Origin: Capitulum mitella
Taxonomy: Eukaryota; Arthropoda; Thecostraca; Pollicipedomorpha; Pollicipedidae
Direction of reading: 5' to 3'
DNA: 64,000 bases
Assembly: GCA_030062745.1 (NCBI GenBank)
Contig: CP099849.1
Location: 7,300,586-7,364,585, forward strand
Below, piece after piece: positions 24,764 through 38,040 of the stretch. The notes beneath the pieces are model-generated. The model was not told where the DNA came from, searched no databases, and was given only the letters and a program-made list of their open reading frames with translations. Made by a program: the position numbers and the translations under genes. How positions within the stretch are numbered: position 1 is the first letter of the stretch; each line of letters begins with the position of its first letter.

Positions 24764-24770
24764 GCATATA
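24694..24770. repeat. (TA)n microsatellite, interrupted
   Basis: Two (TA)n runs are separated by AAGTA and bounded by TACGCATA on the left and TACGCATATAC on the right. Confidence 0.9.
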
Positions 24771-25224
24771 CATACAGAGCGGACATTAATATGTTTCTTT
24801 GGTAAACTCTCAATTTTTCTGATAATACGTTCCCTTTGCTCAGGGTGTTCATGAATAATATTAACCAGCAAAATAATATTAATTACAAAAAAAATGGTTC
24901 CTACAGAATAGTGACTACATTGGCTTCACAATTATTTCCCTGAGCCGCCGCATCACTATGCGTCTCCAAAGAGTGGACCAAATCCTCATACTGTAATCTG
25001 CCACGACATATCCTTTACCAGACGAAATATGACTGAAAACACCAATTTTCTTGCTACCACCTCTGACGAGCGCCGACTCCAAGTCCTGGAAATCGTATTT
25101 ATCAGGGAGATCAACCGCACCATCAGCCTCCAAATAAACGCTCGAGGAACGTTGTTACTGTACGATGGTCCCCAACTTATCGTCAAGAAGCAAGTCGTTT
25201 AACGGCGACAATGACCATGTTCTA

Positions 25225-25257
25225 GATATATATATATCTATATATGTCCATGTATGT

Positions 25258-25335
<78 letters not shown>

Positions 25336-25367
25336 TGGACGATAACTGGAATCTCTCTTCTCATGTC

Positions 25368-25417
<50 letters not shown>

Positions 25418-25435
25418 GTGCATATATATATATGG
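25225..25435. repeat. Compound (TA)n/(TG)n microsatellite
   Basis: (TA)n arrays surround a (TG)n run near 25,313-25,335 and resume at 25,373-25,434. The last array directly abuts the imperfect palindrome at 25,446-25,503. Confidence 0.9.
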
Positions 25436-25445
25436 ACAAGTGCTC

Positions 25446-25503
25446 AACGTTTCAACCACTGGCCATCTCAGGACTCCTGAAGATGGCCTATGACCGAAAC
25501 ATT
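25446..25503. repeat. Imperfect palindrome, possible retroelement end
   Basis: The arms of 27 and 28 bases (25,446-25,472 and 25,476-25,503) pair around a 3-base loop, with GGCCATCT and GTTTC blocks conserved on both. Each arm, read 5' to 3' on its own strand, has CTGA(A)GATGGCC followed by GAAAC. That order resembles the CUGANGA...GAAA core of small hammerhead motifs known from Penelope-like retroelements. I see no proof of ribozyme folding. Confidence 0.5.
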
Positions 25504-28500
25504 TCATCGGTATTTTCGGTGACCGATTCGGTTGCCGATTCAGTCCATATGTTCGATAGCCGATTCAGCCACATGTTGCGACATCACACATTTCTGCCGC
25601 AACGTCACCTCCGATTCGGCCGAAGGCAGCTAGCATCGTTTGACTCCCTTCTAAATCTATGATTCGAATGATGACGGTAAGAACAAACAGCAGACGCACC
25701 TTGTATTTGCAGCGTGGCTTCTTGCTTTAACTCAGTTTAAGCAATTGGCGGTGCTGGCGCGACTAATTATTTCCGGTGAAATCCAGCATGTTAGGAGAAG
25801 GGAGTTCGGATGCAAATGCATTGGGTTGCCGTGCCGCCGTGGCAACCGCCTATGAAAAGTTTCTTCCCTGTTGAGACCATTTCTGTGGGCCTTTGGTCTG
25901 AACTGTATTGAGAATTCTGTTTATATTCTGCTTCAATGAGTTAAAAGTAACTGAACGTAGTTAAATGCCATATTACTGAGTGGCAGAACGCCAAAAAAAC
26001 TCTGAACATCACAAACGAACACGTTCGAAACCAGTGTATCCTTCTGTATCAGTTATTGTCAGCGGAGTTCCTAGAATACCTAAAGTCAGAGTGCGGACAG
26101 TGAAATGAATGGTTTCCGCAGAAAACCCATTGCCTTCACAGAGGAAAAATACGCTCACAAAGAATTGGAGCCGCGTGCACGAACAAATAAGGCGGAGCTA
26201 TCAAGCGGTATAAAGCACTGATTTACAGTTGGTACTGGGTTCAAGGGCACATTTGATGCATAACTGTAAATAAGATTTATCAGAAGACCAAGAACAAGTT
26301 ATTTCGTCCCCGTAAAAGCGTAAGATCTGATCTCAGGTGGCATCACAAATTCGAACCGGAGAGTCATTATTGAGCTTGCAGTACAAAGCCTCTGTCAGCC
26401 ATCTAAAAAGCTGCCGAATCGGATGCCGAAAACGACGTTGAAAAGACAGATTTGAACGGCCATTTAAGGTTATCTGAAGAACTTGAATATGAATATCTGT
26501 CAGAGGATTTTCCATTTTGGCGGACAAATAACATAATGAGGCAGCAAAAGAATTAAGCTGATAACTTCCTGGTCACTTCCTTTACCTTTTAGCATTACTA
26601 CGCTGTCCTTGATCTTTATTGTTCATTTGTGTCCTTGATCCGTGTCGCTCATTTGTATTGCTGCTTTTGTCCTTTGTGGTAGATTTTTTATGTTGGTGCG
26701 AAACTGGAAGACAGTAATATTTGTATAATCGCGCGAAAACTTGTCAACTTTCATTCATTACTCGCCCCTTTCTTTTGATCTAGCATTGGTCATAACGAGG
26801 CAGCTCGATGTTTCTGAGGATAAATAGTATGTCGTGGCCACTCGGCACAGCTATCCACAGTCCAGCGTAATTCGCAACCTGGAAAACCGTAAGTGTTATG
26901 AATACTTTTTTTTGGTAATACCTCTGCTGCGAAATGATCGGAACTAGTCGAAACAGCTACAGTTGCGGTCGCGGTTACTGACTGTACTGAACCAGTGCGA
27001 AGCGAATCGTGTGTGTGAATCGCAGTGAATCGTGCATCCGTCTCCGTTGCGTCATTGTTGCAGTATAAACAAATTGTTTCTTTCTGTGGTAGCATAGTAT
27101 TTTCTTTCCGATGATTTATAAATTCCCTTTTCTTCACATTCTGCATGCTCTCTGTCCTCTTCGCATTCTTGATGCATACTTTGTTCATGTAATCCTTATT
27201 CGCAATAATATTTATATTTTCGCGTCGTGCGCAAACACTGTTAATTTATGCTCGTTCCCCGACTGAATTTAGCTGTCCCTGTGCTGGAGATCCGAGTCGT
27301 ATTCTCAATGCTAAAAACAGTAGATCATTGCATGACCAAAAATTGTTTCGCCACTGACCAAGTATTAAATTTCAGCAGTGTATAAACAGATCAGTTAATG
27401 CCCTACCATACGTTAAATGTATTTAATACTTGGGAGTTCTTACATGTAGTTTTTCGCTGAACTTAAGGAATTTTCTTTTCGTCCAGGTAATTGCGTGCGT
27501 TGATCATGCCACATCTTGGGAGTTAATGCTTTGTCATAAAAAACATGCTCAAAAAAAGAATAAATTATCGCCGAACAGTTTGAAAAAAGTTTGTTCGCGG
27601 AATGGTCAGGCACTACATCGTGTTATGCATTCGTGACATTAAAGATTCAGTTTAACAGCTCGCTTTCGGCCCGCCCATAAACTGAATCATTGTCACTCAT
27701 ATACGAAAATGTACTCTTCTCGTACTGAAGCAAATGCCGTCTTCTCTTATCTTCCTTAGCCGTAATTTCTTTCGAACCAGATGTATTTCCATTCGTTCCA
27801 TTACGCTGCCTTTCCTCTTTTTGCGACATAATAATCATTCATCTGACCCCCCACATAACACGAAACCCAATGAAACTCGGTACCGGGCATGTACTCTTGT
27901 TTTCGTAATGCTGGATTCGCACCAGCTGAAATCCGTCCCCTCGGCACAAGTAATGTTCAGACGCCTCTCCTAGTCGCCCGGGGTCGCACCGATCGGAACT
28001 TACTGGCGACATCAAGCCAAATACCCGACTTTGAAATTCGGCATTGCATTTTGGTAACAACAGATGCATTTTTAAGGTTTTTGCCGCCAATTGGTGCTTG
28101 CCACTTGAATCAGGGGGCAACGGTCTAAGGCTTTCGAGCTACAGACCCAAGGTTTCGCTGACATTATTGGCCCGCGCAAACCTGATCGACCATGCGTAAG
28201 TCAGCGAAGCGGCCGAAATAATGGAAAATGCGTAGAAAGGAAAGACGCAGAAACAAGTGTCGTTGATGCACGATACTCAAAAGCCACGGACCGACTTGAA
28301 ACGCGCTCCACTGCAATAAGAATGTTGCGGGCAATCACTTGACACTGAGCACGTGCAAATATGCATCGCACGGGCCAGGAAAGTACCGGCCACGATATAA
28401 CGAAAATCCTCTTCACGAACTTGCTGGACTGGCCTTGCTTCCGATTCAGTTTACGTCGCAACGACTTCAAGCATACAGCACTGTGAAACTTAAGGTACGG

Positions 28501-30799
28501 ACTGTGTTTATCACTGGCCCGAAGGCCCCCGACCCTCCTCACCCTGGAACTTGACAATGCAGGTGTTTTGGCAAACTTGAACAATTTCATTGCGAAATGG
28601 CAGTAGAAGTAACAGGTATTCTTTAGCATTGCCATTTTTTCTGAGGCCAGTATCAGCCTGAGACATGCTCGCATTTTGCAGAGGCTCTATCGTAAGGCTG
28701 CGCTTCGTGCAGTCTCACATAGTCAATCGTCGGCTCTGATCAGTGGGCCAGTAACAGGCTGATCGTGCGGTTTTGGCTGCCGCCTTACCATGCCGTCGCA
28801 TCCATGGCGCAGCATCGCCCAAAAATGAGTCGCTTGTATTGTAAACCAGTCATTCACGGGTAGCTTTGCGGACACCAGTCTAGATCATTCTAGAACAAAG
28901 CCAGACAGTGGAGTCCTGAAGTGTTGCTGCTTTCTGGATGTGTAACGCGCGTGACGTAGTGCGAACAGGCTGCGTGTGGGTCTCCGTAATCCATAGATGG
29001 TCCACATTTCTCAATCATTAGTATTTAATAATTGTTACTCTGCTTCTATGGCGTATAAAGAACAAAAAAAAACGGTAGGGAATAAGTTAATGAAGTCTTT
29101 AGATCTTACTAAAACGCACCAAGTATATAGATACGTAAATAGCAGTGTCAGGAAAAGGTAAGACAAAAGTAATCGCGGCTTATTAAAGCTAGAAGCGTTT
29201 GAGTTAGATTCTGAGGATTGTTAGTTTCCATAGTGCTACGGTTGACAAGTGATTAAAAGTAAAGAAAATTATGTGAAGAAAAAAACAATGAAGAATTAAC
29301 GATGGAACCAATGACGACCACAGCATAAACGAACTTCACCAAAGAGTCTCCAGTTCACACGATCGCCGCCGACTCGTCGACGCCAGCGGTCAGGCCCGGT
29401 TTCGTAGCGTTATATGTGAGGAACAACATATGTGGGTACCCAGCCGAACATTGGCGGCCTCAGGCACTCTTAAATCATTTCCAGAGAGATGACGCTGTGA
29501 ACGGGAGTGGCGCATGACCGCAGTGTTGTGTGTCCAGTAGCCTAATGACGCTTAGAGAAGAGGCCGATAAGTGTTAGTTTCGGTTCTTGCTTTAGGCTTA
29601 CATAAACTATCAACAGCTTGTTGTTCTAAGCATCTGCAACGCAAGAATGGATAGGACATTGTCCCCACATCCTCTTTTGGTGACTAAGCGATGCTATCGT
29701 GCCATTAAATCACTGTTGAACGTTGAGTGGTGTTCAGGAGCTCTGGCTGCATGGAGTAGGCACGGTCTGCTGTCAAAATCTGGACCATGAATCAGCGCAC
29801 GAGCTGGTCGTCTCGTGAGGCAATTTACAATGAGCACCTAGTTTCAAACAGGCCGAATGCGTTGATTATAAACGACCTTCAGTCCGACTCATGACAGTTC
29901 AAGGTTTCGGTAGTGAAGATGTATTCAGCCGATGACACAGAAAGACAACCGACTGAAGCTTGGTCCTGTCCGTTTCATGTCGTCTGCCCTGTTTCAAGTC
30001 CAACCTCCTCCTCCCTCCGCCGTATCGGTACATACATGCATGCATGCACTCTATACACAAGCGAGGGTCGCACCCGGAGGCTTCAGTCGTTGTCGTCATG
30101 TGGTCGGCAACATGACAATGACATCGGGAAGGTATGAAGTGGGTTGCGTCCCCCTTCCGTGGCCATAGATGGGCGTCGGTGGCTCTTGAACTCCGATTCC
30201 TTACTGACCGCTAAAATGCACTACACCAGCCGAATGACGCCCCTGATGACGTCACGTCAGGCGCTCTATCTGCGAGTCCAGCGCCGTTGGTGTGGCTTGC
30301 CCTTTACGTTAGATCTGCAAACATGAGGAGGCCTTGGTTGGAGGAGTTGGTCAGCGTGTTCGTACGATTCTCCGACCTTCATCAGGTTCAGAACAAAAAG
30401 GGGTGGAAACGGCAGTATTCCATACGGGGCCGAGTGTGCACGGACCGTGTGGTGGTAGGCGGTGTACCGCGTCATCTGCAACCGATGTGCAGTGCACATT
30501 GCACACTCTTCGGCGCACAGCCCTGAGGAGTTATATATATGGGCAAAAGCTTACTTTTCAGTTGACTTTTTGGCAAAGAAAACTACCTGACAGATTTTCA
30601 CTTTTCGCTCCGACTCCAGGCCTAGAAAGGAATTCCGCTACGCAATTCCTAATACGGAGCTCCAGCTCTGGCCTCGAGACATCTTTTTCTCCTTCAAAGG
30701 CACTGCCGTTGCGCTTTCTCGCAAGATTCCCCGGAAGGCGACTTAATTAGTTGGTTACCTTGTTTACCTTGGTTCAGAACTTGAGAAAAGCGTTGCTCG
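25504..30799. other. Gene-poor intergenic stretch
   Basis: More than 5 kb without a supported exon or RNA gene. Open frames are short and without domains, the longest being 157 codons at 28,201-28,674 on the minus strand. One CRE octamer is at 30,247-30,254. A minus-strand CTGATGA...GAAC motif at 30,350-30,390 weakly echoes the palindrome at 25.45 kb. Confidence 0.5.
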
Positions 30800-31600
30800 A
30801 TGGAGCTGCAAGCTCGGCGCGCAGGCGCGTGCCGTAAAACGGCGCCTGTTTTCCTCCGCGAGCTGAGTGACTCGAGAGCCGCCAAAGCCAGCCAGCACGT
30901 GACCTGGCCGGACGCCTCTGGTCCCGGCGCACGGCCGCAGACTTCTCAAGAGCGTGTTGTTCCCGCCTCGCGCCATCTTTACAAAGATCGTTACGGCAAA
31001 CGCCCGCGACTGCGTTACGCAGAGAATACCGAGAGAGGGACGGTCTTCAAGCTGTTTGTCTTCTCACGTGCGCTGCGTCGAGGAGCACTAGCGTGGCGGC
31101 CTCCCACGCGTCGGCCGATGGCTGCGGAACACGCGACGGCCACAACGGAGCGCCGGACCCGCAATCTCGGGCCGGGCGGCGTGGTTCGCACGCCCCGCAG
31201 GGGACGCGTCGCGGCGACGACTCGGGCCGAGGTGGCGTGCTTCGTTCGGCGCGCAGAGATCAGCGATTTCACTAATGTCGGCGTGCACTGTATGCCGCGC
31301 GCGGTCGCCGGCGGTAGCGTGTTCTGCAGACGGCCCGCGGGCCGGCGCGACTGGGCCAAACGGAGCTCGAACGCTCGAGGACGCCCGCCGACGTCAGGAC
31401 GGGGACGAGAACGCCCCGTCGATGGCACGCTCCGCACAGCGCCGCGGCTATTGATCCAGATTGGGCCGAACTAACCACCGATGGGCCGGATCGGGGCGAG
31501 TGGACCGCGCCGGCGGCACGTGCCTGCTCGACCGGCACGTGCCGCTTAGCGCTTGAGCTCCCGGCGCGCCGTGTGAAGCTGGTCGGGGACCAAAGGGATG
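30800..31600. other. GC/CpG-rich island
   Basis: This is the longest CpG-dense block in the gene-poor half. Overlapping Arg-rich open frames of 224 and 140 codons on opposite strands reflect composition, not coding. It includes a perfect inverted repeat carrying two E-boxes at 31,513-31,545. Island-like composition suggests a promoter or enhancer, without direct proof. Confidence 0.5.
31513..31545. promoter_or_regulatory. Inverted repeat with paired CACGTG E-boxes
   Basis: GCGGCACGTGCC is followed after 9 bases by its exact reverse complement. Each arm contains the palindromic E-box CACGTG (31,517-31,522 and 31,536-31,541), which is the binding site of bHLH-family factors. The starts of the two boxes are 19 bp apart. 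Function is inferred from the motif alone. Confidence 0.5.
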
Positions 31601-32178
31601 GACGGTGCACGGGATGAGGAAACTGAACAGGCTACTCCGCTGGTTTCGTTTCCGCTATGAGATGAGCGAGGTCCGTCTCACTTTGCTCTTGTATGACACA
31701 TCACGCAGGGACAGCTGGTTATTGAACGAGTGCGTGGTGACACTGCCTAATGTAAAAGTCACGATCATTATTAGCAGCTGTAAATGCATTTGACGCATCA
31801 TAGAATTATTTGTTTTTGGCTTGTGGGTTCCGATAAGGCACCAACGCAAAGACTAGTTTTGACCACATTTTTAGAAAAAGTGCTGCTCCAAAAATTTATC
31901 CCAAATGTTTTTCTTTCAGCAGACGAAGCGAAAAAACGATGTCGTTACTGCCATGGCTGGGAATCTTGGGTAGATTGGGAGGGTCCATACACTCAACTTT
32001 ATAGATTTTAACACTAGGCCTATTACAATAGCTGGAAATAAACGGCCTAAACTGACCTCTGACTCAAACCCCAAATAATTTTCGCAAGCCTTCAGCCTTG
32101 GTTGCTGCTGACATTGTTGACTACCTACCCATAAACGCTAGCTTATCATATGCTCTTGTTTGCGTAGAAAATTAGAAC

Positions 32179-32180
<2 letters not shown>

Positions 32181-32221
<41 letters not shown>
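32181..32221. repeat. (TA)n microsatellite
   Basis: About 20 uninterrupted TA units. Confidence 0.95.
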
Positions 32222-32225
<4 letters not shown>

Positions 32226-32339
32226 CGAAAAATACCTTGGAAAGAAGACGGAGGATAAGTCAATCAGAGAAACAAGGTGCAGCAATCGGGCGCAGCACTA
32301 AAGGTCGCCTTTTAAGGACGACTCGTTCCCAGTTCACCT

Positions 32340-32680
32340 GTTCCTATTGCCCCTCCGTCACGACACCACACTGTCGCCCTGAACCTTCCATCTCCACCCG
32401 GCGCCTCAAGACGCTCGCTTCGGAGGCTCGGCACCTCCCCCGCTGCGGCGGGCGCCGCCACCCGCTGGGCAGACAGGAACCGCCTCGCCATGGGACGGCG
32501 CCAACGGCGGTCGGCGCGCCGTTTTTGCCGCAGACGCGAATTTCGGCGGGCACAACGCCGGAAACCGCGGACGGACGGGCGATGGACGGGTGTTGTGGCG
32601 GGGAAGCAGCTCGCTGGGCGTTTCGGTCGCGCGGCGAAGGGCCTGAAAATGTAGCACTGTCTATCGCGAACGACGCGTGG
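32340..32680. other. GC/CpG-rich island
   Basis: CpG-dense, with Arg/Pro-rich frames on both strands and no domain. Confidence 0.4.
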
Positions 32681-35270
32681 AGAATGGTCTTGTCGCGTCG
32701 TGGAAATTTCGTCTCGTCAGGACAAACCGTTAGCCTCAACATGCGTTACTTTGAGCAATACTCGGTTGCCTGAAAGAACGCTTCAAGCAGGGATGCGCTT
32801 CATGCGTGCTGCAAAGAAAGGTACAAAATTCGTACTTTGGGCTAGACAGACCCTAATAGACCCTAATACAAACGTTTCAAACCGTAAAAGTACGACGAAA
32901 CCCGTATGATACACCCAGGAGCAGGAATGGAAAAAACAGTGAGAGTACAAGAGCTCGAAGAAACGGAATATTTGACGGATTTCAGGTCCTTACCTTTCCA
33001 GATAATTGTGTGTCTATAGTCAAGTAGTTCGTGTCAAGGTCTCGGTTTTAACTTGGTTGCTTTACACAATTTCATATGACCACGAGGTGTTTGCGTGGCT
33101 GTGTGTGGCATGCCAGAAAAGTTTTCTTCTTTGAAACTTTCTCCAGCGAATCCTAGCGTACTAATTTCTGGCCTTGGACACAAGGTTGGATAAACTGCAT
33201 TTTTTCTTCCTGACTCTACAGGCGTGCTGTATGTGAACTGGGGCTCGAGTAAAAAATGTGGATGTTCGCTTCTTTTGTTATTTGTAGTGTATATTTGTTC
33301 TAGTGAACATATGCGCAAGATGTAACCCGAAATTCTAATTGCCGTCCTAAATTGCACCTACTGGTGGTCCTACGTCTATAATAAATGTAAAGCTTTCAAT
33401 GCTTTCTTTTAATGATTTAATTTTGAGTCACAAGAAATGAGTCGAAATACGATTTACTTCAAATGTAGCATTTTTGAATGAAAAAGACCACGGCCCGTTG
33501 CATTCGAAATTCCATACTCCGTTTCGGAATTTGTACTCCGGCACCAAAAGCAAAAACGTGGTTTCCATTCCAACGCTGCTCGGACGCATGGACGAGGTAT
33601 TGAACACCAGCCTGGCTGAATGGAACTTACTTCTTGGTACGCAGGTATGCATGTTCTGCGCGTACCAGCATTGGTATTTGTAACTACACAATAATGCCCC
33701 ACTGACATTCGCTTACTTTGTACATGCCATGTATATATTCACGGAATTAATTACGTATCAGGTGTTACTGGGTACAGCCAGGATCGTTTTAATGACTTAA
33801 CGAGGTAATATGTTGCAGTGAAAATGTGTTCTTAACTTGAGCAAACGCTGCTCAGAATGTAATTGCGCCTTGTAAATGGCCACCATTTTGATGCTCATTT
33901 GTCCGACCATAGCTCACTGGAATGTCTTGAACATAAAAGAGCACGGCAAGCTCTCTCCATTCTCTGCATTTTGTCGGACCCTTGCTTCTGTCATGGTTCG
34001 CTCTCCGGAGCGTCATTGTTTGATTAGGGATTTCTCGACTGCAGATAGCGGCCTGAAACGATGGGCTGAATAAAAAAACATGGTTTAGTCGAGCTCAGCC
34101 TGCAGTGGCGCAGCTAGGAGGTCTTAGGGATCCCAGGACTCGCCCCGAAATTTCGGCTGGCTACGTCCCTGTCTGCCTGCATAAAGGTACATCAGCCTTC
34201 GGCAAACAAGGCGCCGACAGCGAAAAGGGACGTTTTTCAGATGCCGTGGAGTGCATAAGTTGCTTGCAGTCCAACAAAATGAGGGTCGACACCAAATAAG
34301 CATTGGGACAGCATAACGCTCATGAAATTCGTCACTTCCCGTGTCTTTTCACAGTTCTGTGAACGTGTACGGCTAGAGCGTTCGTTAATGTACCGTGCGC
34401 GGATTGAGCGGGTCAGTTTTTCTCAGTGCCAGCTTCTATTATTGGCACTGCACGGGCGCTTCTGGGAAAATCGGCGGGGAAGTGCTCATCACGGCTTCTT
34501 ATCTCGCTTCTCGGACCGTCAGGAGCGACCTCCACGTCATTATTGCGGAACGACTGCACCCGATATAAAAAAAAAACGGCAGAGCTCTGCCCGGGAGGCC
34601 TGTCTTCTGTGACTCTTTCTGTGACCGTTGTGATTTGCCGGGGCACTCCAACCAAGTGAGGTTACGGAACGCCACCAGGAGCGGGCAGTGGGTGTCGTAT
34701 TGGGCACGGCTGGGTCAACTGGTCCTCAATTGGTCCAGGCAGGCCTCCGCAGTGACCACCATGGGAGAACCAAACCATAGGGTACGTGGTGTGATATAAA
34801 CGGGGTCCACCATCTTCGGTCATTGATAACAAAAACTTTTGTTTGTATATCGTACTGCATTAAAAATCCAAAACTTCCCGAGCCCAATAAATTTTAAATC
34901 CACTCTTACGCTTCTGATGAGCACATCTGCAATGTGCTCAGCATTGGTTTAGCACCCAGTCAAGGGTTTGGATCCAGCACTTGGTTTAACATTGGTTTAG
35001 CATCCAGTAAAGGGAAAGACGGTCATGAATTATCTTCATTTTTCAACGGCCCAATTTCCCGCACTGCCCCACTTCCATGGCGTGCAAGCAAAAAAAAATA
35101 ATAATAATAATAGAAAATAAGACTACAAAATGAATGGACGAAAGAAGCTGAGTTCCACCTACTGCCAAACGTGGCTACGACGTCAATTTCCAGTATCCTC
35201 GCCCTGACCTGAGCCAGTTTTAAACTCAGTGTAAAAAGCAGACTGCTCACATCACGTGAGCTCTGTTTCC
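32681..35270. other. Noncoding spacer
   Basis: No exon was recognised. The stretch contains the mini-MITE at 34,103-34,171. Confidence 0.5.
34103..34171. mobile_element. 69-bp hAT-type mini-MITE with near-perfect 8-bp target duplication
   Basis: The left end is CAGTGGCGCAGCTAGG, and the right end read in reverse complement is CAGGGACGTAGCCAGC. The flanking octamers TCAGCCTG and TCTGCCTG match at 7 of 8 positions. Terminal CAG and an 8-bp duplication are hAT hallmarks. The ends resemble those of the element at 49,904-50,211. Confidence 0.75.
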
Positions 35271-35279
35271 CCAGTCAAA

Positions 35280-35660
35280 TATTTCAGCAAAACCGCGTCA
35301 CGGCGCGATTGGCCAGGACGTGCGTCACACAACCGGGACGACCCGGCGTCAAAAACATACCAGCGCCGCGCCGCCCGGCCAGCCACGACCACGGAGGACG
35401 GAACGGAGCGTTCTCACGGTCTCGGTGACGGTCTCCCCTGGAGACTGCGACCAACATTCGTCGGCCGGCGGGGCCGCGCAGGCCAGACGCCCTCGCTCGG
35501 CTTCGGCTGGCTGTGGGTGGCTTTTCCGACCGGGCCGCGGTTGTTGTTGTACCGCAGGCTGGTAGCCGTTGCCGTTGACCGTTACCGTTGCCGCGTTCGT
35601 GCTTTAAGAAGCACGACCCGTCGCATGGCTCTTCTGAGTATTACTGTGCGTTAGCCGGGT
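35280..35660. other. GC/CpG-rich island
   Basis: CpG-dense block with no coding domain. It is followed at about 35,730 by 'TTTTAAATGGCC', which is similar to a 'TTTTTAAATGCG' site in the 11-kb island. Confidence 0.4.
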
Positions 35661-38040
35661 GCTTGTCTGCCGCTTAACGAGTCCCGGTGGCTGGGTTACT
35701 GCGCTGAGCTGCGGCGGCCAAATGTTTGCGCGTTTTAAATGGCCGCTGGAGGGGCGACGAATTGCGCAGGACGATTAAGCGGGAGAATGAGCGCCGTTCT
35801 AAACCCAAGCAAGAGGGTGACGGCCAACAGAATGCGAATGCGACCGCATCCGGAGGAAACAGCATTCAGAGACAAACAGCGCACAGAGGTTGATGAAAAC
35901 TCGGTATATCCGTCTTGGTTAGCGGAAACAGGATCCGTGGAAATGTCTGACCCGGCATTGGTCCGATCGTAGCGCCATCTACCTCAACACGCTCGGCCTG
36001 AACTCGCGGAACGAAAACCGGTTCGTCACGGAGTGTTGTGGAAGACTGCTAACGTGCTGCACCAACGACGTGGCCCGTCTTTTGATGCCTACGCGCACCC
36101 AAACAACCTAGAATCAAGGTCCGCACGTGACCCGCTTTCTCACATTGCGCAGTAAGACTCGCGATGACGCACATCGCAAGTGGTGTATGGATTTCATGCG
36201 TTGTCGTGCGAGGATGACGTCCTCCTACGTCACCCGACATCGACAGCCGTCTGCGATGTCGGCGCCGTTCGCGTTCCGCGCGTCGCAATCGAATCTACGG
36301 TAAGACGTGCCCTCAGGGCCGACGTCATGGAGAGGAACGTAATTTGGCTCTATGACGGCATGATGTGCCCGAGATGGCCGTGTGTCGGGTCGGCTGCACC
36401 AGTGCAGGAATTCATAGGTCCCCCGGTGTCGGGGTGGAGAGTTGTGGCAGAGTAAGCACGCTCGTGGCCTGCCTGATATCCACTGATATCCTCGTGTTAA
36501 GAGAGGTGGACCCATGCGTCAGGTCCAGAGGATCGACCTGATTCCACTTCGAGGGGGTAATCTGCAATGGCTCTCCAAACCTGATTTCATCACTTCGTGC
36601 TCCTACACAGTCTCCGGTTTCCGACCACCTGTGCTGCTGCCGTGGACAAGGAGTTGGATTACATTCCCAGCAAGTACAGGTTCCTGGTTTTACGTAAACC
36701 CCATAAGCGACTGTTCCGAAATACAAACACCGAATATCATAGCATGGAAATTCACTTGAGATCATTCTGACAAAACGCATCAGTTGACAGAAGTTCCCAT
36801 CCTAAGGGATGCAAAGCTTCGTATTCGTATGTTACGGGACAGTGCACTTTCAAACATCACACGGTCAAGCGGATGTATTGGATACCGATACATATCAGAG
36901 ACACCGCATAACAGCCCGATTTTTGAGCAGTTAATTTAATAAACGGGAAATGTCATTTGGCTATACGGGTAGCAGATGCGCCTTCATTCTTACTCTCTGC
37001 CGTGCTGTTACCTTGCCATCACGCGTGTTAGTGTGATTATGGAAATGAAAACATTGCGCTCTAAAACGGTATTCGCATTTCCGTCAATATCGCAGATATC
37101 CGCCCCTGCTCTCCAGGCGTTCAGCAGAAAGTCGTGGATAGGTCCCTTTCCTGGAAATTACTTCCTGGATTTCCGCACCCGTCAATGTTGCGAAACGATT
37201 TCGGACAGGTGGTACCGAATTAGTATGACTTGTGTTGAAGTTGGCAAGTTCAAATACGGCCGCGAAGAACTGATAATCGGTTTTACTGTGAAGGCCGCTG
37301 CCTCCAGTCGTTTGACTTCGACCGGCGGCTGCATTTCGTCCAGATGCCAGCCGTTTGGAAGCGCCCAACGGAAGACACATTTTTCATAGATTACACTGTC
37401 TCGCTTCTGGTTTTGAGAGCCGCTGGGCGCCGGGATCGAACGTTTCAGGCCCAGCGTTACAATTCGTCGAATGCCGTCTTATCGAGTCCCTCAGGCAGCG
37501 CGGCCGCCCGTGACCGCTGAAATGCACGTCGGCAGGCAAACCGCTGCAGCATGCGAACATAATTACTCGAGGTGGATCAAAGCGGTGCTTGAGGCCGCAT
37601 CTCCTGGTGCTCAGTGCAAAAAAAAAAAAACAAGCTCCGGGCTGTTCTGAATAACACAGTTTTGTACGTGGTATTACTGCACAGATCGGTCGGCTCTGGT
37701 CTTTCTCCATGCGACGGGAATGGGGTTTGTTCCCAGTGGACAGGGTTGTTTCCACCTCTGAATCCCATCTAGAAACTGGATGCAAACCGTGTCGAAAAAC
37801 CGACCTTAACGCCTCGCCAATCCTAGCCCGTTCTCTCGAGATCCCACCTCCAGGGGTGGAATCAACGAGAGGGATTGGGCGACTGCTTATGGTCCGGCAC
37901 AAGTTTGACAAAACTTGTGAAACTCCCATTTGCGATGACGTCATACCTTAATGCCAAAAAGCCAACCGAAAACCACAAACGGACGTATTCCGTAACATCA
38001 TCTATCCCTGATTTGAAAACGCATCCAGTTCATTTCGTGT
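35661..38040. other. Noncoding spacer
   Basis: No conserved exon was seen on either strand. A CRE octamer lies at 37,936-37,943. Confidence 0.45.

Noticed and set aside
25155-25493. Open frames rich in Tyr-Ile repeats
   Set aside because: They are translations of (TA)n and (TG)n microsatellites.
30800-31474. Plus-strand open frame of 224 codons
   Set aside because: Same compositional explanation; the opposite strand is open as well and no conserved block is visible.
34660-34700. CTCF-like binding site (CCACCAGGAGCGGGCAG)
   Set aside because: It is only a partial match to the vertebrate consensus, and the motif preference of this species is unknown.
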